A DNA stretch of 29,284 bases. Origin: CAVLCC01 sp963624975 (lineage in GTDB: Bacteria; Actinomycetota; Coriobacteriia; Coriobacteriales; CADBOM01). The stretch is taken from positions 1-29,284 of the forward strand of contig CAVFRF010000074.1 of the NCBI GenBank assembly GCA_963624975.1. Direction: 5' to 3'. The translations under genes and the position numbers were made by a program. The notes beneath the pieces were generated by a model. It searched no databases, was not told the DNA's origin, and was given only the letters and a program-made list of their open reading frames with translations. The first letter of the stretch is position 1; each line of letters begins with the position of its first letter. Shown here piece after piece: positions 16,949 through 25,665 of this stretch.

Positions 16949-18772
16949 TTGAAGAAGAGAACGATTCCTGTTTTGCTTGCCTGCGCGCTGGCCGTGGCGC
17001 TGGCGCTGGTGGCGGGGTGCTCCAGCTCTTCGAGCACAACGGGAGAACACGAACCGATCACCATCATGGACGCGCAGCGCGACTACGGCGCGCTGATCGA
17101 ACTCGTCCACGAGAAGTACCCCGAAATCAACATCGAGGTCATTCCCTACCGCGGGCGCAACATGTCGGCTTACACGAAGCAGCAGCTGGAAACCGGGATC
17201 ATGCCCGACATCTACTCCAGCACGCAAGCGTGGGACGGCGAGTTCCAAGAGCAGAACCTCGTGGACCTCTCGCGCTACGACGTGGCCAATCTGTACAACG
17301 ACGCGCGCATCAGCCAGTACTCGGTGAACGACTCGCTGTACCTGCTGCCCTACGACTACCAGATCCAGGGCATCACCTGCAACAAGACGCTGCTGGAGAA
17401 CAACGGCATCGCGATACCCACGAGCTTCAAGCAGCTGCGCGAAGAGACCATCCCGGCGCTCGAAGCCGCCGGCATCGAGATCTGCGACACGCTGCTGGAC
17501 CTGCCTGGCACGTCATTCCAGTACTTCTTCAACATCAGCTCGTCGGAGTTCATGAACACCTCCGAAGGCCGCGACTGGCGCGACAGCTTCACGGATACCC
17601 GCAGCGACACCTTTGCCACCGGCAACGAGGGCGTGCAGGCATCGGTGGACTACGTGCAGCAGTGGATCGACTGCGGCATGCTCAACGCCGACTTGCTGCG
17701 CAGCTCCAGCAGCGAACTCGAGAACCACTTCCACGAGGGCAACACAGCGTTCTACATCGGCTCGCTTGTGAACTTCGCGCAGAACAAGGACGGCACAGGC
17801 GACCAGTACCAGCTGCTGCCCTACCTGTCGGAAGACGGCACGCAGAACACCTACGTCGTCTCGACGTCTCGCATGTACGGCCTCAACAAGGAGCTCGAGA
17901 ACAAGGGCAACGAGCAGAAGCTCGAGGACGCGCTTCACGTGCTCGAGGTAATGTCGACCATGGAGGGCTACAACGCGATCTGCGGCACCACCTCTACCTA
18001 CATGTGCTCGATCAAGGACTTCACGGTGGAAGAGGGCACATTCTACGACGAGCCGTTGCAGGCCATTAGCAAGGGCCATTCCATGAACATGCTGTACGTG
18101 GGCTGGGAGAACTACCTGGTGCCCTTCGGCGAGGCGGTTTACGACTGGCTCAAGGGCGAAAGCACCGGCGAGCAGGCCATCGCCACGCTAGACGACACCA
18201 AGCGCAGCGTGCAATCGCAAGGCGTGACCTACTACGCCACGGTGACCGAGGAGCTGGACACCGTGCAGGCAGCGCAGCTCTCGGGCCAGATGTTCATGGA
18301 TGCCACGGGCGCCGACGCCGCGCTGATCTCGTACAACGAGTACGACCCCAACGTCAAGGCAATCCAGGAGAACGGCTACGGAGCCAACGGACACATCTTG
18401 CCGGGCAACTTGACGGAGGAGACAATCACGATCTTCCTGCCCACGGGCTGGTACGACAAGATCAGCACGGTGCAGGTCACGGGTGCCGAGGCCAAGGCGA
18501 TGGCCGCCAAGGGCACCGATGTTCGCGGCACTGGCCACTACTACCCGTATGTATTCATGACGAAAGACGGTAATGCGCTCGACGACAATACCACGTATAC
18601 TGTTGTGGTCTGCGGTTACAACAAGGACGACAACGACGGCAAGGAGGCCACCGAAACCAGCATCGTGGGACTCGACGCAGCAAAGGAGTATCTGCTGAAG
18701 GTGAAGGAGGTGTCGTCCAAGACGCTGGACGATTCTCTCGTGCAAAAGATCGAGCAGCCGGCGGCAGAGTAA
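16949..18772 (+). CDS. Solute-binding lipoprotein fused to a 5'-nucleotidase C-terminal-like domain
   Basis: A 607-residue protein starting with a lipoprotein signal (LKKRTIPVLLACALA, lipobox LVAGC). The start is a TTG at 16949, set by GAGGAGGG seven bases upstream. Residues about 35-420 resemble family 1 extracellular solute-binding proteins (ITIMDAQRDYGALIELVHEK, MPDIYSS, YLLPYDYQIQG). Residues about 425-575 look like the C-terminal domain of 5'-nucleotidases: GADAALISYN, then HILPGNLTEETITIFLP, VQVTGAEAKAM and NTTYTVVVCGY. The catalytic metallophosphatase domain is absent, so the second part may bind a nucleotide-like ligand. No ABC permease follows; a hybrid kinase gene starts nine bases after the stop. 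A role as an extracellular ligand-binding subunit for that kinase is inferred. Confidence 0.75.
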   Translation: MKKRTIPVLLACALAVALALVAGCSSSSSTTGEHEPITIMDAQRDYGALIELVHEKYPEINIEVIPYRGRNMSAYTKQQLETGIMPDIYSSTQAWDGEFQEQNLVDLSRYDVANLYNDARISQYSVNDSLYLLPYDYQIQGITCNKTLLENNGIAIPTSFKQLREETIPALEAAGIEICDTLLDLPGTSFQYFFNISSSEFMNTSEGRDWRDSFTDTRSDTFATGNEGVQASVDYVQQWIDCGMLNADLLRSSSSELENHFHEGNTAFYIGSLVNFAQNKDGTGDQYQLLPYLSEDGTQNTYVVSTSRMYGLNKELENKGNEQKLEDALHVLEVMSTMEGYNAICGTTSTYMCSIKDFTVEEGTFYDEPLQAISKGHSMNMLYVGWENYLVPFGEAVYDWLKGESTGEQAIATLDDTKRSVQSQGVTYYATVTEELDTVQAAQLSGQMFMDATGADAALISYNEYDPNVKAIQENGYGANGHILPGNLTEETITIFLPTGWYDKISTVQVTGAEAKAMAAKGTDVRGTGHYYPYVFMTKDGNALDDNTTYTVVVCGYNKDDNDGKEATETSIVGLDAAKEYLLKVKEVSSKTLDDSLVQKIEQPAAE

Positions 18773-18781
18773 CGAATCAAC

Positions 18782-21448
18782 ATGGCCTATAGACCCGACC
18801 TAGGCAAAAACAGAAGAGCGCCCCGTGCCGTTGGCATGGTGGTAATCCTTTTGGTGGTTCTGCTATGCGCAGGGGCGCTCTTCTACAGCTATGCCTCCGA
18901 TCAGGTCTACCACGAGTCGATGGCGCAGCTCGACGAGCTTTCGGACCAGCTGTTCGAGAAGCTGGATGCCAGGCTCGAGCTGCAATGGGAGTATCTCGAC
19001 AAGTTCGAGAAGGACTGCACGCAGAGCAGCTCGATCACGTCGGACGAGCTGGCCAACATCATCACGCATTGCGAGGACGACTTTTCGACGAGCAACTCGA
19101 CGTACATGTTCCGAGCACTGGACAGCGACGGCGTGTACTACACTCGCGACGGCAAGCAGGGTTCGTGGACTGGCTTGGACAGCATCGATGATGATGATGA
19201 TGATGATGGACAGTCCTTTCTCATAGCCAATTGGCTCGACAATCACACCTACATGGCGTTCGTGATCAACAACTCGACCCCGCTCACGGTCGACGGGCGC
19301 GAAATCACCCATTTCATACTGCTGCGCTCGGTCGACGAGATGCAGCCGTTCTTCCACAGCTCCGCCTTCGGCGAGAGCAACCTCGTGTTCATCGTGGCCC
19401 CCAGCGGCCTCGTGCTCTTCGAAGACGGCGAGCTCGAGGGCATGGAGCTGCAGGGCAAGAACATCTTCTACACCATGGAAGACATGGAGTTCCCGCACGT
19501 GGAGAGCCTCGACGCGTTCATCGAGCAATGCGAAACCGACGGCAAGGGGTGCACCGAAGTGTGCTCAGGCGGCAACAGCTACTACGTGGTGTACAACTAC
19601 CTGCCCGGCTACGACTGGGGTATGCTGTTCTTCGTGTCGGCCAACAACGTGGCCAGCACCACGGAGGACATGGTGCGCTCGATGATGGTGGTATTCCTCG
19701 TTATCTTGGCCGTGCTGCTGGTGCTGCTGGCCGTGGCGGTGTTTACCTTCGTGCGCTTCGACGCCAACCGCAAGATCCTGGCGGTCAAGGCCGAAAACGA
19801 GCAGAAGCTCGAGGCGACCAACCGGGTCTTGGAAGACTACAACGACAAGCTGCAGGAAAAGCAGGTGGAGGTCGAGGCCGCCATGGCAGAGGCGGTGCGC
19901 GCCACCAAGGCCAAGAGCAGCTTCCTAGCCAACATGAGCCACGACATCCGCACGCCCATGAACGCCATCGTGGGCCTCACCGAGCTGATGGAAGGCGACC
20001 TGGCCGACCGCGAGAAGATGCTGGCCTACATCCGCAAGCTCAGGACGTCGAGCAGCTACATGCTGGGGCTTATCAACGACATCCTGGACATGAGCAAGAT
20101 CGAGTCGGGCGAGGTGAGCCTCAACCAGGAGTCGCTAAGGATGGCCGAGCAGGTGGGGCAGATCGAGAGCATCATCCGCTCGCACAGCAACGAGCGCGAG
20201 CAGACGCTCGACGTGGTGGTGCACGAGATCGCGCACGAGTACCTCATCGGCGACAGCATCCGCGTGAGGCAGATCTTCATCAACCTGCTCAACAACGCCA
20301 CCAAGTACACGCAGACCGGCGGCTCGATTCGCTTCGAGATCCGCGAGGTGCCATGCGACAATCCCGACCACGCCAAGTTCGTGACCTCGGTGGTCGACAA
20401 CGGCTGCGGCATGTCGCCCGAGTACCTCGAGCACCTGTTCGAGCCCTTCACGCGCGAGGAAAGCTCGCTCACCAACAAGGTGCAGGGCACGGGCCTGGGC
20501 ATGTCGATTACCAAGAGCCTGGTGGACCTCATGGGCGGCACCATCACGGTGGAAAGCGAGCTGGGCAAGGGCACGTGCTTCGAGGTAACCCTCGAGATGC
20601 CCATCGACCGCGAGGCCTACGAGACGCGCATCGTGGACAGAGTGGTGCTCATTTCGACCGAGCCGCAGATGATCGCCAACATGAAGGTCTCGTTTGGCGA
20701 GTCGGACATCGAGCTGCGCGTGGCGGCAAGCCCCGAAGGAGCTGCGCAGATGGTGCGCGAGCAAGCGCCGGACGTGGTGCTGGTGTCGGGCAAGCCGACG
20801 CACGACGAGCTTGTCAGCACGGTGAAGATGCTGCGCGAAGCGGCGGACGCGGACGCGGGCGAGAAGATGCTCGTGTTCTGCTGCGACTACGCGCACCGCC
20901 AAGAGGTGCACGATGTGATGCGGGGCAGCGGCATAGACGGCTTCGTGGCGCGCCCGTTCTTCTTGGAGAACCTTGCCACAGCCGTGCGCAACGCCCATGC
21001 CGACGAGAATCCGGTCGACGACGACAGGCGCTCGCCGCTCAAGGGCAAGAGGTTCCTGTGCGCCGAGGACAACGAGCTTAACGCCGAGATTCTCGAGGCG
21101 CTGCTCACCATGCACAGCGCGTCCTGCGTGATCTATCCCAATGGCGAAGAGATAGTCGAGGCGTTCCGCGACGTGAAGCCGGGCGACTTCGACGCGATTC
21201 TCATGGACGTGCAGATGCCCAAGATGGACGGCCTGGAAGCCACGCGCGCCATCCGCAACAGCGAGAACGAGCTTGGGCGCACGATTCCGATTATCGCCAT
21301 GACGGCCAATGCCTTCAACTCCGACGTGAACGACTGCATCGAAGCCGGCATGGACGCGCACCTGGCCAAGCCGGTAGACATAGCCACGCTGGAACGCACG
21401 CTGCACGACATCCTCTCCAAAAATGCGGGGGGGGGCGAAGCGTCGTAA
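18782..21448 (+). CDS. Hybrid histidine kinase with extracytoplasmic sensor and pseudo-receiver
   Basis: An 888-residue membrane kinase. TM1 is at about residues 16-38, an extracytoplasmic Cache-like sensor at 40-298, and TM2 at 300-325. A coiled linker leads to HisKA (NMSHDIRTPMNA, His387) and HATPase_c (DNGCGM near 538, GTGLGMSI near 569). Residues about 620-740 form a receiver-like fold in which VLVSGKP replaces the Asp site, so it cannot be phosphorylated in the usual way. A true receiver follows, with ILMDVQMPKMDG (Asp809). No Hpt domain is present. The sensor contains seven Asp coded by (GAT)7, and the C-terminus (NAGGGEAS) is coded by a run of nine G. It lies nine bases after the lipoprotein gene and is probably co-transcribed with it. 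Confidence 0.92.
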   Translation: MAYRPDLGKNRRAPRAVGMVVILLVVLLCAGALFYSYASDQVYHESMAQLDELSDQLFEKLDARLELQWEYLDKFEKDCTQSSSITSDELANIITHCEDDFSTSNSTYMFRALDSDGVYYTRDGKQGSWTGLDSIDDDDDDDGQSFLIANWLDNHTYMAFVINNSTPLTVDGREITHFILLRSVDEMQPFFHSSAFGESNLVFIVAPSGLVLFEDGELEGMELQGKNIFYTMEDMEFPHVESLDAFIEQCETDGKGCTEVCSGGNSYYVVYNYLPGYDWGMLFFVSANNVASTTEDMVRSMMVVFLVILAVLLVLLAVAVFTFVRFDANRKILAVKAENEQKLEATNRVLEDYNDKLQEKQVEVEAAMAEAVRATKAKSSFLANMSHDIRTPMNAIVGLTELMEGDLADREKMLAYIRKLRTSSSYMLGLINDILDMSKIESGEVSLNQESLRMAEQVGQIESIIRSHSNEREQTLDVVVHEIAHEYLIGDSIRVRQIFINLLNNATKYTQTGGSIRFEIREVPCDNPDHAKFVTSVVDNGCGMSPEYLEHLFEPFTREESSLTNKVQGTGLGMSITKSLVDLMGGTITVESELGKGTCFEVTLEMPIDREAYETRIVDRVVLISTEPQMIANMKVSFGESDIELRVAASPEGAAQMVREQAPDVVLVSGKPTHDELVSTVKMLREAADADAGEKMLVFCCDYAHRQEVHDVMRGSGIDGFVARPFFLENLATAVRNAHADENPVDDDRRSPLKGKRFLCAEDNELNAEILEALLTMHSASCVIYPNGEEIVEAFRDVKPGDFDAILMDVQMPKMDGLEATRAIRNSENELGRTIPIIAMTANAFNSDVNDCIEAGMDAHLAKPVDIATLERTLHDILSKNAGGGEAS
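19187..19207 (+). repeat. (GAT)7 trinucleotide repeat inside the kinase sensor
   Basis: Seven consecutive GAT codons give seven Asp in the extracytoplasmic domain. The use of GAT only, in a gene that mostly uses GAC, points to slippage-driven expansion. Changes in copy number would keep the frame. Confidence 0.85.
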
Positions 21449-21471
21449 GCTAGCGCAGTAGGGCAGAGGGC

Positions 21472-21508
21472 CGACCCTGCGGGTCGACGCGTCGGTTAGA
21501 ACCGACGC
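21472..21508. terminator. Two adjacent hairpins between convergent kinase and HD-GYP genes
   Basis: CGACCC/GGGTCG (21472-21486, loop TGC) and the palindrome GCGTCGGTTAGAACCGACGC (21489-21508) sit 24 bases after the kinase stop. The genes converge, so the structures may stop transcription in both directions, although there is no T-run. Confidence 0.5.
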
Positions 21509-21518
21509 CTACGAAGTT

Positions 21519-21572
21519 CGGGATGCAAGTTCAATCTGACCCGAGCAAATCTCGGGATGCAAGTTCAATCTG
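21519..21572. repeat. Two 20-bp direct repeats with a hairpin between
   Basis: CGGGATGCAAGTTCAATCTG occurs exactly at 21519-21538 and again at 21553-21572. The spacer forms CCCGAG/CTCGGG (21540-21556), overlapping the second copy. A partial inverted match, CGAACTTGC, follows at about 21578. Function not known. Confidence 0.8.
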
Positions 21573-21597
21573 GCCGCTCGAACTTGCGCGCCACCGC

Positions 21598-23085
21598 CTA
21601 CAGGCGCTTCACCTGGCCCACTATCGAGACGTAGCAATCGCCAGTCTCGGGCCAGATGGCCTTGGCGCGCATGCGGTGGGGCACCATTTCGCCGTCTAGG
21701 TTCAGCTCCACGTCCATCGCGAACTCGGGGTTGTCGCGCCCGGATGCCATGAACTGGTCGCGGAAGGCATCCCAGAACTTCACCGGCAGCACGCCATCTG
21801 CGTTGTCGCGCGAAACGTACTCGGTGCGGCGCGTCGTTTCGCCATCACCCATGTCGGCCACGACGATCTTGTCCAGCACCTTGTCGTACTCGAACAGCAC
21901 GCCGTCGCCGCATTCCATGAAGAAGTCCTTCTTCACATGCTCGTATTGCAGCATGTCGTGCAAGATGCTCTCCTTGGGCAGTTCCTCTTCGGACAGGATC
22001 TCGTTGGCGGTCGAAAGCGCATCGTAGGTGTAGTCGTAGCGCGTCTTCACGTGCAGGAGGCTCTTGAGCGTGTCGGCGGTGTCTTGCAGGCACTGCAGCA
22101 GCAGCGGGTTGAACACGCCGCATTCGCCGCCCAGGATCATCTCGATGGCCTTCTCGTGCGAAAACGCCTTCTTGTAGCAGCGCTCGCTGGTGAGCGCGTC
22201 GTACACGTCTGCCATCGACACCACCTGCGCGGCAATGGGGATGTCGTCGCCCACGAGGCCGTCGGGATAGCCGCCGCCGTCGTATTTCTCGTGATGCCAG
22301 CGGCAGATGCTGCGCGCCACGCGCACGAACTTGCTGTCCTGGTCCAGCTCGGGGCTGGAAAGGATCTTGTCGCCCTCGGTGGTGTGGGCCTTCATGATGA
22401 CCCACTCTTCGTCGTTGAGCTTGCCGGGCTTGTTCAATATCTCTTCGGGAACCTTGATCTTGCCGATGTCGTGCAGCGCCGAGAGCGTGGAGTACAGCGA
22501 CACGTCGGACTTGGTGATGCCGTAGCGGTCGGTGATCTCGCACAGACGGCCCAGCAGCAGGTTGGTGATGGTCTGCACGTTGAGGGTATGGGTGCCAGAC
22601 TCGTGGTTGCGCGTCTCGATGATGTCGCTGAAGATGTTGATCATGGAGTTGCTGATCTTCTCGCGCTCCACGACCTGCTTCTCGACCTGGCGGATGAGCC
22701 GCTTCTGCTTGGAGTACATGATCAGCGTGTTCTCGACACGTCGCTGCACCACGAGCGAGTTGAAGGGGCGACCGATGTAGTCGGTAACGCCGAGCTTGTA
22801 GGCTCCCTCGATGAAGTCGGTGCTGGTCTCGGCCGAAATCACGATCACGGGAATGGTCTCGATCCAGTTCTGCTCGTTCATGGCGCGCAGAACGTCGAAG
22901 CCGTTCTTGTTGGGCATGTTCATGTCGAGCAGCACGAGGTCTATCTCCTCGAGGCTGCTCAGCACCTCGATGGCTTCCACGCCGTCGCAGGCGTATGCGA
23001 AGTCGTACTCGTCGCCCAGCATGGCGGTGAGGATGTCGCGGTTTAGCTCCGCGTCGTCGGCTATGAGTATCTTGCTTCTTCGCAT
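21598..23085 (-). CDS. Response regulator with HD-GYP c-di-GMP phosphodiesterase domain
   Basis: A 495-residue protein. Residues 1-120 are a receiver: acidic pair D10/D11, phosphoacceptor D54 (LVLLDMNMP), but the usual KP is RP (GRPFN, R106). Residues about 140-345 are an HD-GYP domain with HDIGKIKVPEEILNKPG (H205, D206), HH at 264-265 and YDGGGYPDGL, so hydrolysis of c-di-GMP is expected. Residues 355-495 form an extra C-terminal domain that looks PAS-like. The ATG at 23085 is preferred because GAGG lies five bases before it and the receiver begins there; upstream in-frame codons add unrelated residues. It is 114 bases downstream of the hybrid kinase at 23200 on the same strand, a likely operon and partner pair. 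Confidence 0.92.
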   Translation of the reverse strand: MRRSKILIADDAELNRDILTAMLGDEYDFAYACDGVEAIEVLSSLEEIDLVLLDMNMPNKNGFDVLRAMNEQNWIETIPVIVISAETSTDFIEGAYKLGVTDYIGRPFNSLVVQRRVENTLIMYSKQKRLIRQVEKQVVEREKISNSMINIFSDIIETRNHESGTHTLNVQTITNLLLGRLCEITDRYGITKSDVSLYSTLSALHDIGKIKVPEEILNKPGKLNDEEWVIMKAHTTEGDKILSSPELDQDSKFVRVARSICRWHHEKYDGGGYPDGLVGDDIPIAAQVVSMADVYDALTSERCYKKAFSHEKAIEMILGGECGVFNPLLLQCLQDTADTLKSLLHVKTRYDYTYDALSTANEILSEEELPKESILHDMLQYEHVKKDFFMECGDGVLFEYDKVLDKIVVADMGDGETTRRTEYVSRDNADGVLPVKFWDAFRDQFMASGRDNPEFAMDVELNLDGEMVPHRMRAKAIWPETGDCYVSIVGQVKRL

Positions 23086-23199
23086 GTTTACCTCGCATGT
23101 GTTCTCTGCGGCATCCAAGTGCCGCTGTCGCCACATTCGGCACTGCCGCGGAGCATCTTTGGATCCTTGCGCAGCAGCCCGGTCGTTACATTGCTGCTG

Positions 23200-25128
23200 C
23201 TATCCTGCGGTGGTGCTCCTCGTGCCCCTCCTCGTGCACTCTTCCAGAGTCTTGTAGATGTCCTTGGCATCCACGGGCTTGGAGAGGTGGTAGTTCATAC
23301 CGGATTCGATGGTGCGCTTCTGCTCTTCCACGAAGGCATCGGCCGTCATGGCGATGATCGGAATCGAAGCGCTGTCGGGGCGGTCGAGAGCGCGTATGGC
23401 GCGCGTGGCCTCGAGGCCGTCCATTATGGGCATGCGCACGTCCATGAAGATCGCGTCGAACGCAAACGGTGCCGAAGCCTGGAACGTGTCCAGCGCCACC
23501 TGCCCGTTCTCGGCCGTGGTGACCACGCACCCGGCCTTCTCCAGCAGGATCGTGGCCACGTAGGTGTTGATCTCGTTGTCTTCCACCAGCAGGATCTGCA
23601 AGCCGTCGAGGCTGGGCACGGCTTCCTCGGCCGTCTCGCCCATCTCTTCCTCGGTAAGCTCGCGCCTGGCCACGATGTCCACGTAGAACATCACCTTGAA
23701 CTCGCTACCCTTGCCGAGCTTGCTCTCCACCGTGATGGTGCCGCCCATGGCCTCCACGAGGCTCTTGACGATCGCGAGGCCCAGGCCCGTGCCCGTGGCC
23801 TTGCTGTTGAGCTGCGAATGCTCGCGCGCGAACGGCTCGAAGAGCCGCGTCTGAAACTCCTCGCTCATGCCGATGCCGTTGTCGCGCACGGTGAACAGCA
23901 CCTGGAGCTTGCCGTTCTCGGCCTCGATGTTGTCCACGGTAAACCACACGTCGCCGCCCTCGGGAGTGAACTTCACGGCGTTGGAGAGCAGATTGAAGAA
24001 GATCTGGTTGAAGCGCATCTTGTCCACCGAGATGGTGTACTCGCCGGGGTTCATCTCGGCGTGGTAGTGCAGGTGCTTGGCCTCGATCAGCGGCGCGATC
24101 ACCGTGTTCACGGTGTGCAGGAACTCCGTGCGGGTGAGGTTCTCCTTCTTGAGTTCCAGCTCGCCGCTCTCGATGCGGCTCATGTCCAGGATGTCGTTGA
24201 TGAGGGTGAGCAGGAACTGCCCCGACGTGGCCATCTTGTCGAGGTACTCGCGCACCACCTCGATGTCGTCTTCCTTGCGCGCCAGATCGGTGAGGTTGAT
24301 GATGGCGTTCATGGGAGTGCGGATGTCGTGGCTCATGTTGGAGAGGAACGACGACTTCACGTTGTTGGCCTCCACGGCCACGGCCTCGGCCTCGCGCGCG
24401 TTGACCAGCGCGTCCTCGATCACCTGCTGTTGTTCGAGCTGAAGCTCGTCGTTTTGCTTGGATGCCATGGAGAAGTACGAGATGAGCACCACCAGCACCG
24501 AGCAGAACGGCTGAAACGGGAAGATTTCGTAGACGGGGATCACGAAGTTGTTGATAGTGGCCGCGAAGATGGGCACCAGCGAGATGAGCATGGCGCGCAG
24601 CAGGTAGGGCTCTTGCTTCTGCTGTCTGCGGAGCAGCACCACCACAGCGTATACCAGCGGCTCCACGTAGTAGAAGAAGTTGAGGTAGGTGTACACGTCG
24701 AACAGCGGACCGCGGATGTAGGTCTTGGTGTCGTCGATCGTCCAGAGGCATCCGTTGAATGCCGACATGATCACGAGGGCCAGCAAGGCCACGATTGGGA
24801 TAAGCTCGAGCGTGCGCGTGATGGGCTTGAAAGTGGAACCCACGAAGTTGCGCACGAACAGATGCCACATGAACGGCAGCACCACGTAGGCTATGTAGAA
24901 CACGAACACGGCGTGCTGGAACGTGGATGCGGCGACGGCATCGTCGAGGTCGCATACGATGAACATCGCGTCCATCACCACGTAGAACGCGGTGGCCAAG
25001 ATGAGGCCCAGGCAGTACCAGCGGCTGGTGCCCTTCTTGATGTACGTGCACGACCTCACGAGCACTATTGCGAGAATCACCAACATGAAGAACGTGTTGG
25101 TTACATAGTTTCCGATAATGGCGACCAC
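23200..25128 (-). CDS. Hybrid histidine kinase with N-terminal 7TM sensor
   Basis: A 642-residue protein. About seven hydrophobic helices fill residues 1-215 and include SAFNGCLW and TYIRGPLF, the same motif as in the cyclase at 7609. A coiled linker leads to HisKA (NMSHDIRTPMNA, His267), HATPase_c (NLLSNAVKF, DNGIGM, GTGLGLAIVKS) and one receiver (FDAIFMDVRMPIMDG, Asp563; SKPVD Lys present). It lacks an Hpt domain, so phosphate must leave through a separate Hpt protein or directly by the kinase. The frame opens only three codons before GTG 25128, so that GTG is the first possible start; AGGG is close to it and the true start is uncertain. It is followed by the REC-HD-GYP gene on the same strand. 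Confidence 0.92.
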   Translation of the reverse strand: MVAIIGNYVTNTFFMLVILAIVLVRSCTYIKKGTSRWYCLGLILATAFYVVMDAMFIVCDLDDAVAASTFQHAVFVFYIAYVVLPFMWHLFVRNFVGSTFKPITRTLELIPIVALLALVIMSAFNGCLWTIDDTKTYIRGPLFDVYTYLNFFYYVEPLVYAVVVLLRRQQKQEPYLLRAMLISLVPIFAATINNFVIPVYEIFPFQPFCSVLVVLISYFSMASKQNDELQLEQQQVIEDALVNAREAEAVAVEANNVKSSFLSNMSHDIRTPMNAIINLTDLARKEDDIEVVREYLDKMATSGQFLLTLINDILDMSRIESGELELKKENLTRTEFLHTVNTVIAPLIEAKHLHYHAEMNPGEYTISVDKMRFNQIFFNLLSNAVKFTPEGGDVWFTVDNIEAENGKLQVLFTVRDNGIGMSEEFQTRLFEPFAREHSQLNSKATGTGLGLAIVKSLVEAMGGTITVESKLGKGSEFKVMFYVDIVARRELTEEEMGETAEEAVPSLDGLQILLVEDNEINTYVATILLEKAGCVVTTAENGQVALDTFQASAPFAFDAIFMDVRMPIMDGLEATRAIRALDRPDSASIPIIAMTADAFVEEQKRTIESGMNYHLSKPVDAKDIYKTLEECTRRGTRSTTAG

Positions 25129-25421
25129 ATCCCTAAGTCAGATTGCAAAGCAATCGTGGAGCCGGCCGGCTTGGCTGGCCCGCTCGACTTTCTTGCATTT
25201 TGGCTTTTGCGCGGATGAGGGATTTGCGCCGGGCGGAAGCGATGCCCGATGCCAACGTGCGAACCCCTGCGACAGCCGCCGCGCTCGTTTACAGTCGGTA
25301 TATAAAATACACCTTTTGCAGGTATTTCGCTATAAGCCGACGTTGAGCTAGAGAAAGTTTGAACACGCTTACTTTATTATGCCGCAGGGTCTGCCGGTCA
25401 AAGACGCGATGGGGGTTTGTG

Positions 25422-25450
25422 TTGACAGCTCGGGGTGGGTGGCTTAGCAT
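25422..25450 (+). promoter_or_regulatory. Promoter of the riboflavin operon
   Basis: TTGACA (25422-25427), a 17-base spacer, and TAGCAT (25445-25450). Transcription would start near 25457, eight or so bases before the FMN aptamer, which fits the usual arrangement. Confidence 0.75.
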
Positions 25451-25465
25451 CGCGGTGACGATGGT

Positions 25466-25571
25466 TTTCAGGGCGGGGTGCGACTCCCCACCGGCGGTAA
25501 AGCCCGCGAGCCTCGACGAGGCCGATTCGGTGAGATTCCGAAGCCGACAGTAAAGTCTGGATGATAGAAGA
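25466..25571 (+). promoter_or_regulatory. FMN riboswitch (RFN element)
   Basis: The conserved RFN blocks follow in order: AGGGCGGGGTG, CTCCCCACCGGCGGTAAAGC, GCCGATTCGGTG, ATTCCGAAGCCGACAGT and AAGTCTGGATGATAGAAGA. Binding of FMN to this aptamer reduces expression of riboflavin genes. Here the aptamer is followed by an intrinsic terminator, so control is probably by transcription attenuation, and ribD comes next. Confidence 0.97.
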
Positions 25572-25607
25572 CCGCGCATTGCCTGCAAGAGCAGCCGATG
25601 AAGAGCA

Positions 25608-25642
25608 AGCCCTGAAGCGCCTGAGCGTTTCGGGGCTTTTTT
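25608..25642 (+). terminator. Intrinsic terminator forming the FMN riboswitch expression platform
   Basis: AGCCCTGAAGCGC (25608-25620) pairs over 13 positions with GCGTTTCGGGGCT (25625-25637), including G-U pairs, around the loop CTGA. A T-run at 25637-25642 follows. It ends 23 bases before the ribD start. Confidence 0.93.
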
Positions 25643-25665
25643 GCTGGATGAGGTGGATGACGAAT

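Noticed and set aside
23119..25218. Long plus-strand frame of 699 residues
   Set aside because: It is antisense to the well-defined hybrid kinase and has antisense-type composition.
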